Origin: Brugia malayi
Taxonomy: Eukaryota; Nematoda; Chromadorea; Rhabditida; Onchocercidae
Length of the DNA: 64,000 nucleotides
Direction: 5' to 3'
Assembly (NCBI RefSeq): GCF_000002995.4
Contig: NW_025062477.1
Location: forward strand, 248,001 to 312,000
Numbering within the stretch: the first letter of the stretch is position 1; each line of letters begins with the position of its first letter. The notes beneath the pieces were generated by a model, which made no database searches, had not been told where the DNA came from, and saw nothing but the letters and a program-made list of their open reading frames with translations. A program made the position numbers and the translations under genes. Shown piece by piece: positions 26,173 through 37,858 of this stretch.

Positions 26173-26292
26173 TCAGTGTTCCTTACTGCGTTTCGGATTG
26201 TTCACTGCAACATAATGAAAGAGGATGACAAGAGCAAAAATGGAAACACCAATCAGGTTCGAAAATACTGCTAACTGAACGTCTGTTATCAT
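26173..26292 (-). CDS. OST4: OST4, mini-subunit of the oligosaccharyltransferase complex
   Basis: A 39-codon single-exon frame, too short for usual ORF thresholds, begins [19 protein letters not shown] and ends [12 protein letters not shown]. This matches the tiny OST4 subunit of animals over nearly its full length (human OST4 is 37 aa). One hydrophobic span of about 20 residues starting near residue 7 would cross the ER membrane. OST4 stabilises the STT3 catalytic subunit of the complex that transfers glycan to asparagine of nascent proteins. A clean TTTCAG acceptor ends at 26313, 20 bases before the ATG, which fits either spliced-leader addition or splicing to an upstream untranslated exon (see 26517-26606). 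Confidence 0.95.
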   Translation of the reverse strand: MITDVQLAVFSNLIGVSIFALVILFHYVAVNNPKRSKEH

Positions 26293-26516
26293 CGTGCTTA
26301 CTATATGTTGTCCTGAAATGTAGATTATTACACATATATAATATAGATTATTAGATTATACATCTAATATATGATAAAATCTGACTCTAAAAGAAATATC
26401 AGTCATAACTCCTCAAAAATTAAAGCCACGAATAGAAAAAATTCTCCTTACATTCATCTATTCCTGCTGTTCTTTCCACTATGTGCATTATAAAAAAATA
26501 CAAATTTCTTACAAAC

Positions 26517-26606
26517 CTGAACTGTCAGGACGTTTCCAGAGTATCGATCACTGATAGATGATACAGCACTCCACCAAATTTGCTTTTGATCTTGTCGGAA
26601 GGACAA
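26517..26606 (-). other. exon-like segment immediately upstream of OST4
   Basis: A 90-base segment lies between an acceptor-like ATTTAG and a donor CAG|GTTTGTAAG. It is open in one frame (30 codons, including QIWWSAVSSISDRYSGNV). Joined to the OST4 acceptor at 26312 that frame would end at a TAG 8 bases before the OST4 ATG. It may be a 5' untranslated exon of OST4, the end of an unknown upstream gene, or chance. I recognise no family. Confidence 0.3.
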
Positions 26607-27612
26607 CTAAATATGAAATGAATTGAGAAATATACGAAACAGTTTGTATTTACACACACTTTACATACAAGTTAGATATGCGAAGTGGGTAACACAGTTA
26701 CTGCATCCTGATTTCTTAAATGTTTCAATAACAAAATAGCTTTCCGAATCATACTGAAACCTCTGTGTGCTACAGAACGATGCATTTCTATCTAAATGAT
26801 TCTCACAATATTAATCAGCAGTTTCTAATACTTTCCAAATATCTTCCATATTCTACAAAATTTGCAACTGAATCCCGCATAAATTTGAGATCTCGAATAC
26901 CAATTAAATTTTGCTAAAATTAAATTTTGCTAGACACTTCAGATGAATTACTCGTGTCTCACCCTTCTTTTTCTTCGGTCTCTGACCGCAATTACTCTAC
27001 ATAATCAAAATCTAGAAAAGGAAGTTTTAACATATCCTTCCAAAATGTTTGCTTTGTCTCAATCTTTGTCTAAAATCTATTTTTCAAACTTTTAAATCTT
27101 GGCAATTCCTACTCTTAATCCGTAATATAACTACTCTAAAAATCCGATCAGTTGACAGCATCCCAATCCTCGGACTCATAAATCTTTATTTCTACAGAAA
27201 GAGGCATACAGTGGCAAAGAGAACATCGATCCTAATTTAAAGCAAATCTTTGCAAAATTAAAATTAAAAAAAAAAAACCGAATAAAAACTGCATCTCTCA
27301 TTTTGGAAGCCCTTTTTTATGTCTGATCCAGAAAGTTTTCGCAGTGGGACCGTGAAATGATGCACTGAAATCGATAAACGAGTTCAGCTAGCCTAGGGTT
27401 AGCGATAACGGTTGCGTTCGACGGGTGGTTGTCCTTGTGGGTTGCTTCTTCCATTTGCTTGCGGTACCGCGGTGTCCCATAAATTTGATTGTACTGCTAG
27501 ATGGAACCTAAAAAATCTACCATGAGGATGTGACTAGTGGTTGACTCATTGTTGGTGGAATCGTATTATTTTATATTGTTTACCGAATTCATTTCGTTTT
27601 TTTAAGTTATTG
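26607..27612. other. region between OST4 and RBBP6, with unresolved exon-like pieces
   Basis: OST4 (minus) and RBBP6 (plus) are divergent, so promoters of both probably lie here; 27390-27500 is less A+T-rich than its surroundings. On the minus strand this same part stays open in more than one frame with an acceptor-like TTTTTTAG in front (ending near 27510), one frame ending ERNRYR. I could not join these pieces into a gene. Confidence 0.35.
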
Positions 27613-30600
27613 ATGTCATCGATACATTACAAATTTAAAGCGACACTTGAGTACAAAACATTGGTGTTTGATGGCTTGCATATATCCATCACTGATCTCA
27701 AGAAGGAAATATGTGAAAAAGAAAATATTAAGGTGGGAAATTTGTTATTTGTTTACTCACCATTTAACACATGGAGAGTTTTGTTCAGTAGTGAATATAT
27801 GGTAGTAGTGAATATATGATATTTCATTTCTGCTTGAAATTTAAAGCTGGATAGAACGAAGTAGTAGTAATATTGATATTTATGAAATTCGTTCAGTTGC
27901 TCATGGTCGTGGGTAAGGTGTTTCTATAAACTCGCTTCTAAATCATGACAAAGGAATATATCATTGACTGTTGAAGACATGTAAGTTGAGAGATGAATCG
28001 TAGAAGTATTTTGGTTTTTAGGCAGAATCCTTCGATTTAGTCTTAACAAACGCCCACACAAAGCGCCAGTATACGGGAGATGAGTTGATTCCTCGAAATT
28101 CATCAGTAATCGTCCAACGGATACCACGTGACAATGCTGCGAAACTGCCAAAAGTGCAGTAAGTTTATTACTTAAATGATTGTTCTGAAAATTGTTCAAC
28201 TCATATAGTTTTTTTTTTTTTTTTCATATAGTTTTCAGTTACTTAATGTTCCATTGCTTCACTAGCTACATTCTGCTGTCAAAATATCGGAGAATTGATG
28301 GATCATTTTTTTTAGGGACACCACAAATTCAGGAATTGTGACCAAGTCTACTCCAACTGAAGCTCCTGTTGTTGGGCATATTGATTCAGTAAGTATAACC
28401 TTCGCGTTTTTTCGGGCAACACTAAATTAACAGTTTTAGAGTTTGCCAAGACTTTTCCAATTGTGTTCCTGCGTTATATTAACATGACCTTCTTCAGGAA
28501 GAATTCGACAAAATGACAGAAGAAGAGCGTTTGGCACATGTAAAAGAAGTATCTACATACAAATATTTACCTTCAAAGTACGTAACTAGTTATAGTTTCT
28601 TTCTATTCGTCTTTTAACTGTAATTGGACGAAAAATAATGAAGTGGGACTTTATTTTTACATTTAGAATATTCCGATACATAATACTTGAAGATTCCCAG
28701 AAGTGTTTTTTCATTTTCATCCGCAACAAAATTCATATGTACTTTTATTTGAGGAACATCTAAAAATCTGAAAAAAGATGTGCAGAAAACATGAAAAAAT
28801 GTGTTCAGGACAAAATAATGTACATAAAATATAATCTGTAATATTGTCTCACATATGATATGGTTTACCAAAAAAGAAATCTTTTTTCAGCTTTCAAAAG
28901 AAGACGTCTTCTATAATGTCTGGTCCTCCGCCACCAACTTATGTGTGCAATCGTTGTTCACAGTCAGGACACTGGTACAAAAATTGTCCAATGGTAACGG
29001 TCATTCTATATTTACACTTTTACGTTATATCATTAAATATACGCAGAAAAGATTTACTGTTTTACATGTACACATTTGTTCATTGATTTAAATGACATAA
29101 TTGATTATTTTCATACTTTCTGGTACGGGTATATCATTCTTTAATGTTTTTATCACATATTTACCATGGGTTAATCGTTATAACTCTTTGAGTTAATGTT
29201 TTCCGGTGTTAAGTTTTTCGTTTTCATTCGTTTTATTTGTAAACAACAATGAAACTGTGAAGTTTTGTCATTGAATGGTACTTTCGGATGGCGAAGGGTA
29301 GGCGAAAGAATCATTTCCGAGAGAGATTAAAAAAAATGGCAATATTAGGATAAAGATTGAGAAAGCAAAAATCATTTGAATGTTATTTTAGACATTACAA
29401 AGTAAGTTACAAAATTATTCTTGTTTTAATCTTTAACTATCAAATTTATTTTCCGCATTTATTTTCTGCATATTATGAACTTGAATTTGTAATTATAGTT
29501 GAAATGATCTCTCAGTCTCTCTCGGTGTATTTCATTTTTTCGAGTAAGTTTTTGTTTATCGCCGATAAAAAAGATAAATTGTACTATATTTTTTTCTCAT
29601 TTTCTTTTTTCTCTTTATAAGCATTAGTATTCTGACATTCTGAAAAGAAAAGAAAATTTCACAATATTAATTGGAAATGGAAGAATCTCCGATGATACGG
29701 TAATGGAAAGGTCTATGTTTGCGGGAAGGAGACACTATGGAAGAAACATCGAGAATGCAGTGATGTGCTAGTCTTGAAAGTAGTGTATTGTAAGCTTAAT
29801 CAAGAAAATGCTTCACTTGCATGGTTGAAATCATTGTTAGAGTGGAATTTTTGATAAGAGTGGTAAGGTGAGAAACTTAGTGATGAAATAAGTAGTTAGA
29901 AGAGGTGCCACGTGGCTGTCGTCGTTGAGGAATGAATGATATTGTTAAACTCGTAGGTGGTCGCTTTCATTCTGTACTGAGTTATTTGTGTTTTTGATTA
30001 GGTTAGGAAAGCTGTAGTACTCTTCTAGCATGTCGGAAAGTCTATAATGGAATGATCTGATGAGCTATTTCAAGTATGAGTGGATAATACTGATACCTTA
30101 TTGCGATCATATTAGATAGAGATTCACAATTATAATAGTTAACAATTGGTTTAAAAAGGAAAAACATGCATGTCATTTGTACATTTATTATTTCCATCGT
30201 TTAACATTCTGTAAGTCATTGGACAAATGCGCAAGTTGGATACTTTTGAAATGTATGTGTGTTATCACTTTTTATGCAATAACATTTTTTCTTTGATTTC
30301 ATGAACGTTTCGGATTTATGCATCAGGTCTAACTTTTAGCCACAAAGTAAAAAGAACTTTACATTTGCTGAAATTGAAACGTATGTGGAATGGAAGAATT
30401 TTATGACGCATAAAATGGTATCACACATTGGAATTTCACAGTAACTAACAATTTTGCATTATTGGTCCACAGACGTGTTTACTATTATTTGTTAGAAGGC
30501 TGCTACATCTTAATGAATCCGATCTTTGTTTCGTTAGTCATAATAGAATAAAAGATATAATTTCCTATATTAGGATACAACTGCAATGAAATATCGGAGA

Positions 30601-33600
30601 AATCCGAAATTAATGGAAAAGTTGAGTTGGATGTTTCAGGACAGAAGTTTAGGTGAATTCAAATTTAAATTTACTGCTTGGCTTCGAACTTATTTTTTCA
30701 GGCCCAAAGCAAGTTGATTTTCGTTTTTTTCATTGATTTATTCTATTTATTCCAGTTGATTCCAGTAACTTTTTCAGCGGATTGAGTCCAAACAGAGTGC
30801 TATACAATTAGGAAATAGTAGGATTTGTGAAATTATTACTTGATTATTTCAGATTTCGAAGTCTTTAGTTATTGTTGGCCCTTTCAGGTTATACATATGT
30901 CTCACAATTTCAGGTATTTATTGGTAAGTCATTTAATTTGTTGTTACGACAATTTGCTTTGCTTAAATAAGTTTCTCTGTATTATTTTTTAGTTGAATAC
31001 ACGTCGCACAACGGGTATAACGATGGATGAGTTGATGGAAACAACATCAGATGATCCACTGGCAATGTTACATCCATCTGGGAAGTATGTTGTGCCAATT
31101 ATGCATTGGAAAGCACGCCAGAAAAAACCAGAAATTGCTAAACCGGAACCCGAAATACGGTATCTTGCCATATTCTGATATAGACTTCATTCTTCGGTTT
31201 CATAGCAAATCATTAATGTGTTCCATCGGTTCCTCCCACTTCGATTTTGTCCGTCCTAATTTGCCTAGTAACAAAAATAGGTTGCCATTCATTCTTTCTA
31301 TTCCCAATTTTCAAAAGTAGTAAGCTTTTCTTGATGAATTGAAATTTAGAAATCTTGTGTAATTAGAGAAAATTAAATACGAATTAGTTTACGACCCTCG
31401 AATAATTCCGCATCAGTTTCAAAATTTCCAGAGAAATACCACCGGAATTAAAATGTCCGATATGTTCACAACTTTTGCGTGATGCAGTCTTAACAACTTG
31501 CTGCGGTGACAGCTTCTGTGCGGATTGCTTGCAGCAACGATTGCTTGAAACACCGAACGCAAAATGTCCAGGAACAAATTGCTTCCAAACTGCTGTATCT
31601 ACCGACAAACTGGTTCCGAATTTAAAGGTTTAAATCAAATCGAATTTTTAAATTCATTTATTTTTAAATTTCGTTTGAAGTCGAAGTAGAAATATCTCTA
31701 ACTACATTATCATCACTACGTACCTTCTTAATTCGAACTGAACAACTGTCAAAATTTCAGATGCGACAAGCTGCTGAAGCTTTCAAACATGGTGCAATTC
31801 ATAATACAGCATTTGAAAGCACAAGTAAGTAGAGTTTTCGAGAATAACGCAACTTGAATGTCATAATGGTTTATTGAAAAATAAGTTTAGATAGTTCACC
31901 ACGTATTGACGAACAACCAGTTCAGCCGCCGGTTTCACGTGTACGTATTGGTTTAAGCGGTCGTCCGCAGCAAGTTCAGCCTGCAATTGTAATTCATCAT
32001 CAACAGCAGCAGCAGCAGCAGCAATCGCATCAACAACAACAGCAGCAGCAGCAGCAAGAGACAGCGGTGACTTCGCCACAATCACAGGTTTATTCGTATA
32101 ATATCTTATGAGACTTAAATTTTTCGAGTAAGGAAGTTTTTTAAAAAGTTTTTTTTAAAACATAATATTGGTCAATGAACTGTTTGTAATGAATTCTTTT
32201 TTTTGTCAGTGAACTATTTGCATACACTAACTTATTTTCCTAGTTCATTTGGAATTTTGTCATTAAAATATATGAGCACTACCGTTCGTCACATCCCTTT
32301 AGAGTATTTTAGTGTATTTATTGCTTGAATTGCGTTTTACCCAATTATGTTTTAAAATACGACATTTCTCTCTAGGTGTTATCATTCACGGAAAACCGGA
32401 AATTAAAGTTCAGCAAAATCTTGTACGATATACTGTGATACTATAACTTAAAAATACTTTCTAGATCCGTACTTCATCACCGACATATGTCATACAACCT
32501 AGTACAAATGTCACGATTCCTGCAGCTTTACAATCTCAAATGATCATAAAGCAATTTTCTGGGAACAATGTCATGCCATCCCCAGGAGTAACACCAGCAC
32601 AAAGTCAACCAAAAGTTATTGCACCTACTGTTGTAGTTCCAAATGTACAGCAGTTAGCTGTCGCTCCACCACCTCTTCCGTTGCCGGTAAATGTTCATCA
32701 ACCACCTCCAGGTTATCCGACCATACTTCCGTCAACTCAGTTGATGCATGTTGCTACTAGTTCATCATCAGAATCAATCGCATCAGGAACACATACTGCT
32801 AGGTACTGCTAATTATTCGATGAAATGTTTATCAAATGTCAATTATTTCAATTTACGATCAGTTCATATGTGAGCACACGTTATCATCGCGACAACGTAG
32901 CGTCATCTTTTAATCCTTTGAATCCATAATGTGGATTTATACTAGATTTTTTAAGAGTTTGGAATATTGTTTTTTTTCAGAAGTATAAGTGCCGCACACT
33001 TAACTGTACCTCCACTATTGCTTCCGCCAGGCGTACAACCACCACCACCAGGTACTTGATGCATTCGCTTAGGCCACAAATTTAAGTGACAGGAAGGCTT
33101 GAAAAATGATTATATTAAACATTCCAGGATTGTCAGCAGTTATCTTTCCACGTGTACCAGCTCCACCACCAGTCAAGGATGCTTGGGATGAATATCTAGA
33201 ACGAAAAGATAAGGTAATTATTCATTTTGTCCACTCTCATTTTTTTTCAAAAATTCTTTGACTAGTAGAAAATGCTAACTGCTTGTAAACTTATTGTGTG
33301 GTTTTCTTTTTTCTGTTTTTAGGAAATACATTTTTTTTTTTTAAAGCTATAGTTTTTACAGGAAAGCCGTCAAAGAGCCGCTGCTCCACCCTTACGTAGA
33401 CGCCGTCGCTCTACACGCAGTACTTCATATTCAAGCAGTAGCACATCTTCCGAATCATCAAGTGGATCATCACGTTCTCGGTCAAGATCGTCCTCTCGAG
33501 GCCGAAATCGATCACATCGCGATAAAAGACGAAACGATGGTCGTGAAAAGCATTCTTCGAGAAGGAGAGAGTGAGTTTCTTTTATTTTTGTCAAATTTTC

Positions 33601-36600
33601 AAAGTATGGGATCTCAACAAATTTAGAATTTTAATTGCCAAAAAACATATTGCTAATTTATCGATAAATTCCATAAAATATTATCAAATATCAATAATTT
33701 CAGCTCACGATCACCGTTCCGCAGTTCATATGCGAGCACACGTTACCATCGTGATAATCTAGCTTCATCATTTAATCTTTATCAGCATACATCAGGTGCT
33801 GCTGCTATAGGCTTACCGGGAGCATCTCTTATTCATCATCGTATTCCATCCCTTCTGAATAGTTACTGTCCACCACAGTATGCATTAAATCAAACGAGCC
33901 AGGCGACGAGTTACAGCTCTTTCAGTAATGGGCCAGTTCCAAATTACCGGTCATCAAGAACATATCTAGAAGAACGAAATAGAAGACATTCACCGAGGTA
34001 TAGTTGGATCTTGAGGTTTTCCAAATATTTATGTAAAAAAAAATATTTATTCGGGTGAAGTTTTCAAGTTGTGTGCAGAAAAAAGAAAAATGCATTTCAG
34101 ATCAGTACAAAATCGGCGAAGGAATGAGAGTAGAGAACGAGAAAATGACCGGAAAGAGCGAACCGAGGAACGAAGACGAGGAAGAGATGGTGATGAAAGA
34201 ACACGTCGAGATGACCGTGAGCGAAGAGCAAAGGAGGACAGCGATAGAGAAGAAAGACGACAAAAGGTTATGTTTCGTGAAAATTTTCTTGAACATTTCT
34301 GAATATTAGTTTACTGATTTTGAGAAAATGTGATTTCTCAGTTCTCTACAATTTTTTTTCCTTTCAGAAAGATAAATATAAGCGACGCCAAGAAAAAGAA
34401 ACGAAAGAGATAGAAAATGCAGCGGAAGGAAGACATGAAAGTACATTCAAAATCGAAGAGGGAAAAGATGTCGGTGCCGTTGACCTAAAAGAAATAGTTG
34501 TAGATGGAGAAGCTAAAAGGGAAACTACTCCACATATCGAAAATAAAGGAACTGAAAATGACATCGGTGATGTTGAAAACAATGTGGAAAAAGAAAACGA
34601 TACAGTGGATGAAGCTTTGCCGGATGGGGTGGCAGCCGAAAATGGTGTGGCGGGTTTCCGTTCTAATCATGATGATGGCTCTGGAGCAGAAGCTGAAAAT
34701 GAAAATGAGGGATTGGATAATGAAAAAGAAACTGGCAATATTACTACGGGAGTGTTGGTGGAAAATAAGGATAAAAGTGAAAAGAAAAGACACAGAAAGA
34801 AGAAGAGGAAACATCGGAGACATGAAGAAGACAAACCGGAAGATGACGAAACTGGACGTAAAAAGCATAAAAAGCATAAGCGTAGTAAAGAAGAGAAGGA
34901 GCAGCGAAAACAAGAAAAAGAAAAACGACGTGAAGAGCGTCGAAGGCGACGACAAGAGAGAGAAACCGAACAAGTGAGTGCTGTCGAAAGTGCAGCGAAT
35001 AAAGGAAGTGAATATGAAATGAGCAGTGTTACTGGAATAGTTGACAAGGATCATGAGAATGAAATAACTGATAACAAAATTACACATGAAGTGAAGAAGG
35101 CTGCTATGTTAAAATCCGTGGAATTGATGGATTCCGGAACACTAGAGCAAAAATCCGAAGAGAAGGCAATAGTGGAAAGTAAACCAAGGGATGATCAGGA
35201 AGGATGTGGAAGTGGGAAGAAAGCTGATGAAAAAGAAGGACGAAGTGGTGATAGTTCGAGTCTTCCAAAGGGTAATGATAAAAAAAACGTAAGGGAACAT
35301 CTTAAGCATGAAAAAGATAGAAGACGCAAGCATGATTTAAGCCGTAAACGAGAGGAATCGAAAGATGATTCACGAATTACTAGAAAAAGAAATGATGAAA
35401 GGGAAACCAAACGAAGTGAGGAGAAAGACTCGAGAAAACAAGGTGATAAGTTTCGAAAAAATGACAGGAAAGATGAGAAATTGGAAAACAAAAGGTAGGG
35501 ACATTAACACATTTTTTGATTTTATTTATAGTTTTTAACTGGTTTTAACTCTTACGATTTTATTAAAGTTTGGTGATGTCAAAAATTTAAGGTGGGACAA
35601 TAGAGAAGGAAAGACAAAGGGAGGTGAAAGAGAACCCAAACGATCCGGAAACGCTGAAAAACCTGAGTCAGAAATGAAGAAAGAATCGAGACATAAGGAA
35701 CATGGTGAAAAACGTAAAAATGATGTAAGTATTTGTTATTTGTTGATGTATGCATTACAAGTTCCAGCTTTTGTGCATCTTAAATTTGCCTTATTTTTTC
35801 CCTATTCAGATTTTGCAACTATAGCATAAAAACATTGGAAGCTTGTACTTCAAAATGTAAAAGTTTCTACTTCATGTTTCAGACTGGTCGTTCTGATCAC
35901 AAGCGACCGCGTCTAAGAAGCCATGGCAGTCATGATGAACAGCGTAACGCTTCCAATAAGTCAGATCAGAAAATCTTGTCGGAAATATCTGACATAAAAA
36001 AAGTTGTCGAAGTCGATGAAATTGGTCCAGTGGTGCGAAATGAAACTGATCCATTGTTACTGAGTAAGAAAAAATCAGGCTTGAATTCACGAGTGGCGTC
36101 AAAAATTGTGGATTCTGTTGATGGGACTAAAGTTCATGAGTCAACCGATCAGAAAGTATTGGATGAAATTAAAGTTTCAGTCGAGAAGGAGATAGAACGA
36201 AAAGTTGAAGCACTGCCAACTTCTAGCAATTATAATATGCCAAACTTGACCGTGGAATTGAAGTCGGGGGGTGAGGTCAGTTTTTACTTAATACAGTGAT
36301 CCGCCACAAACAAATGTCGCGCTAGTTTCCGATCAAATTTTCCATTTCAAGCTAAACGGCTTATTTATGCGTGACTGCTTTTGGGTAAGATTAAAAGAGT
36401 GATTAAAAGGAGGAAAGAAGGAACATTTTTTAATGTTTGGAATTTTCAATGTTATCTTAAAATAATTAAATCATTAGTGTTTCACTAGACCATTTATTTC
36501 TAAAATGCTGATATGAGGAATTAGCACAGGCAAAATAATTTTAAAAAAGTAGATTATTTTTTTAGTTTCTTATAGAAACGGGTGACCCGAGAAAACATTT

Positions 36601-36673
36601 TCGAAGGAGCGACGCCGTATTTCAACGCACGCCAAAAGATAAAAATGATTCTACTATCGGAAAGCGAGCGTAA
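27613..36673 (+). CDS. RBBP6: RBBP6 homologue: DWNN / zinc-knuckle / RING protein of pre-mRNA 3' processing and ubiquitination
   Basis: Nineteen exons: 27613-27732, 28022-28158, 28316-28388, 28498-28577, 28891-28993, 30993-31159, 31432-31627, 31761-31824, 31891-32087, 32465-32802, 32981-33051, 33128-33213, 33362-33570, 33704-33997, 34101-34266, 34368-35494, 35592-35724, 35883-36270, 36576-36673 (stop TAA). All phases agree; 1348 aa. DWNN ubiquitin-like domain at residues 1-86 (MSSIHYKFKATLEY, FDGLHISITDLKK, LIPRNSSVIVQRIP). CCHC knuckle at 156-169 (CNRCSQSGHWYKNC). RING at about 235-277 (CPIC, CCGDSFCADC, CPGTNC). Then glutamine tracts, proline-rich linkers, an RS-rich block and a long KE/R-rich tail. 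RBBP6 is a RING E3 ligase and a component of the cleavage and polyadenylation machinery. The TTTAAG in front of the start fits spliced-leader addition. An intron of 2 kb follows the zinc knuckle. A donor 5 bases downstream (36275) gives another C-terminus ending at 36716. Confidence 0.95.
32001..32055 (+). repeat. RBBP6: CAG/CAA tract coding polyglutamine in RBBP6
   Basis: Two glutamine runs separated by Ser-His are encoded by mixed CAG and CAA codons inside the exon 31891-32087. Seven and seven glutamines flank the SH pair. The mixed codons suggest a moderately stable coding repeat rather than a pure expanding CAG tract. Confidence 0.9.
32829..32929 (+). other. RBBP6: duplicated RBBP6 exon copy, possible alternative terminal exon
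   Basis: This stretch is a diverged copy of about 33681-33786, covering the end of the intron and the start of the exon at 33704. The original acceptor ATTTCAG has become ATTTCAA. However, a new acceptor ATCAG ends at 32862, and the exon from 32863 joins the preceding RBBP6 exon (ends 32802, phase 2) in the correct frame. It would read SSYVSTRYHRDNVASS and stop at TAA 32927-32929. Six of the eight substitutions in the aligned coding core are silent third-position changes, which points to a period of protein-level selection. Whether it is used or dead cannot be told from sequence. Confidence 0.75.
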
Positions 36674-36716
36674 AGCTGCGGATCGATCATCTAAAAAGAG
36701 ATCGGGAGTGAAGTGA

Positions 36717-37858
36717 CTAAACATATATAATACAAAGAAGAAGGCTGTACAGTTATTTAAAGAGGCAGGAAATCTTTTCAAATTCCAATTTATTAAATTT
36801 TATTCTTAATGTCAAGGCAGTTTTTACGACGAAGTCTAACCGGTAAAGATAGTATATAATAAGAGATTTTAACTAACTTTCAATTTAGCTTTTATGAGTT
36901 GTATTTCTGTAAATAATCCATTCACTTTTCATGCAACATCTTTCTAGCTATATATTTCCAAATCTATTTTATTTTCTAAATTTTGTTAAAAACAATTGTT
37001 TTATTTTGTGCTATACAAGTGCTGGAGTGATGAAATCCATAACGAACGACTCTATTATAGTCGTTCCTCATACGATGATGTTAATCTCCCGCATATTTAT
37101 TGTGGGGAATTTCTTGCTGTTTGTCAAATTTATTTTTCTAGAAATGACTCATATTTCTCCTCATTGTTTTGCCTGTTGGATCCGTAATCTTGAAAGTGCT
37201 ACGTGGTGCCATTCCTCACATATTACCCAGTACATAATTAGAAATGTATTACTCCCGAACAAATATATATTCTTTAATTGTAACTGTTGTTTTTTTTTTC
37301 GTTTTGTTGTTATACTTGAGATAAAGATGGGTTTACTATTCAAGAATTCTTTATGGAGAAAACAGTCGTTCTTATTAGTAGCAAAAAAAAAAAAAAAAAA
37401 ATGGTTCTGTCAGTTGTCTATGAATGAAACTTCCCCAGAAACTTGGAAAAATGTACAAAATTCATTCAAAATCTGATACCTCACAAAAGAAACTTGTACT
37501 GATTTTTTATTGCAGAAATACAGGAAATTAGAGGGTCAATCAAAAATCTACAGCACTTTAAATCGCTAATATCACGACATTACTGTAAACTTTACTATAT
37601 AAACAATAACGCTGCAAGAAGGTTCATAAATGAGGAAACATCTACAAATCAAACCAAATATTACAAAAATACAAATAAAGTCTACAGCAAACTGGATGAC
37701 GGAATTGTAAGGTAAAATGAAACGCGTAAGGAGATATCTTTAGAATCGTGACATATAAAGCAAATCAGTAGAAGACGCATATGCCTTGCAGTATTACCAT
37801 TCCCACAAAATAAGTGAAGAAGGGTCATAACAAAAGCAATTGAAATAAATCAAAAATT
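36717..37858. other. convergent spacer between RBBP6 and the FLYWCH-like gene
   Basis: Both genes end here, so the stretch should carry two 3' untranslated regions. A 181-codon open frame (36931-37476, plus) covers half of it but contains homopolymer-coded runs of Phe and Lys, and no family or splice logic is visible. A perfect hairpin occurs at 37044-37066 (separate entry). Confidence 0.5.
37044..37066. other. perfect hairpin downstream of RBBP6
   Basis: GAACGACT at 37044-37051 and its exact complement AGTCGTTC at 37059-37066 flank a 7-base loop. It lies 328 bases past the later RBBP6 stop codon, so it may fall in the 3' untranslated region of that mRNA. No known histone-type or SECIS-type element is matched. 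Confidence 0.6.

Noticed and set aside
26630..26800. Spt4-like (SUPT4H) remnant on the minus strand
   Set aside because: One frame contains KKSGCSNC resembling the second CxxC of Spt4, but the first CxxC, the C-terminal half and consistent splice phases are missing. Similarity is too short to support.
34485..35491. Long minus-strand open frames opposite the RBBP6 tail
   Set aside because: They are complements of Lys/Glu/Arg-rich codons and give Ser/Phe/Leu-rich nonsense; the plus-strand exon is phase-linked to the rest of RBBP6.
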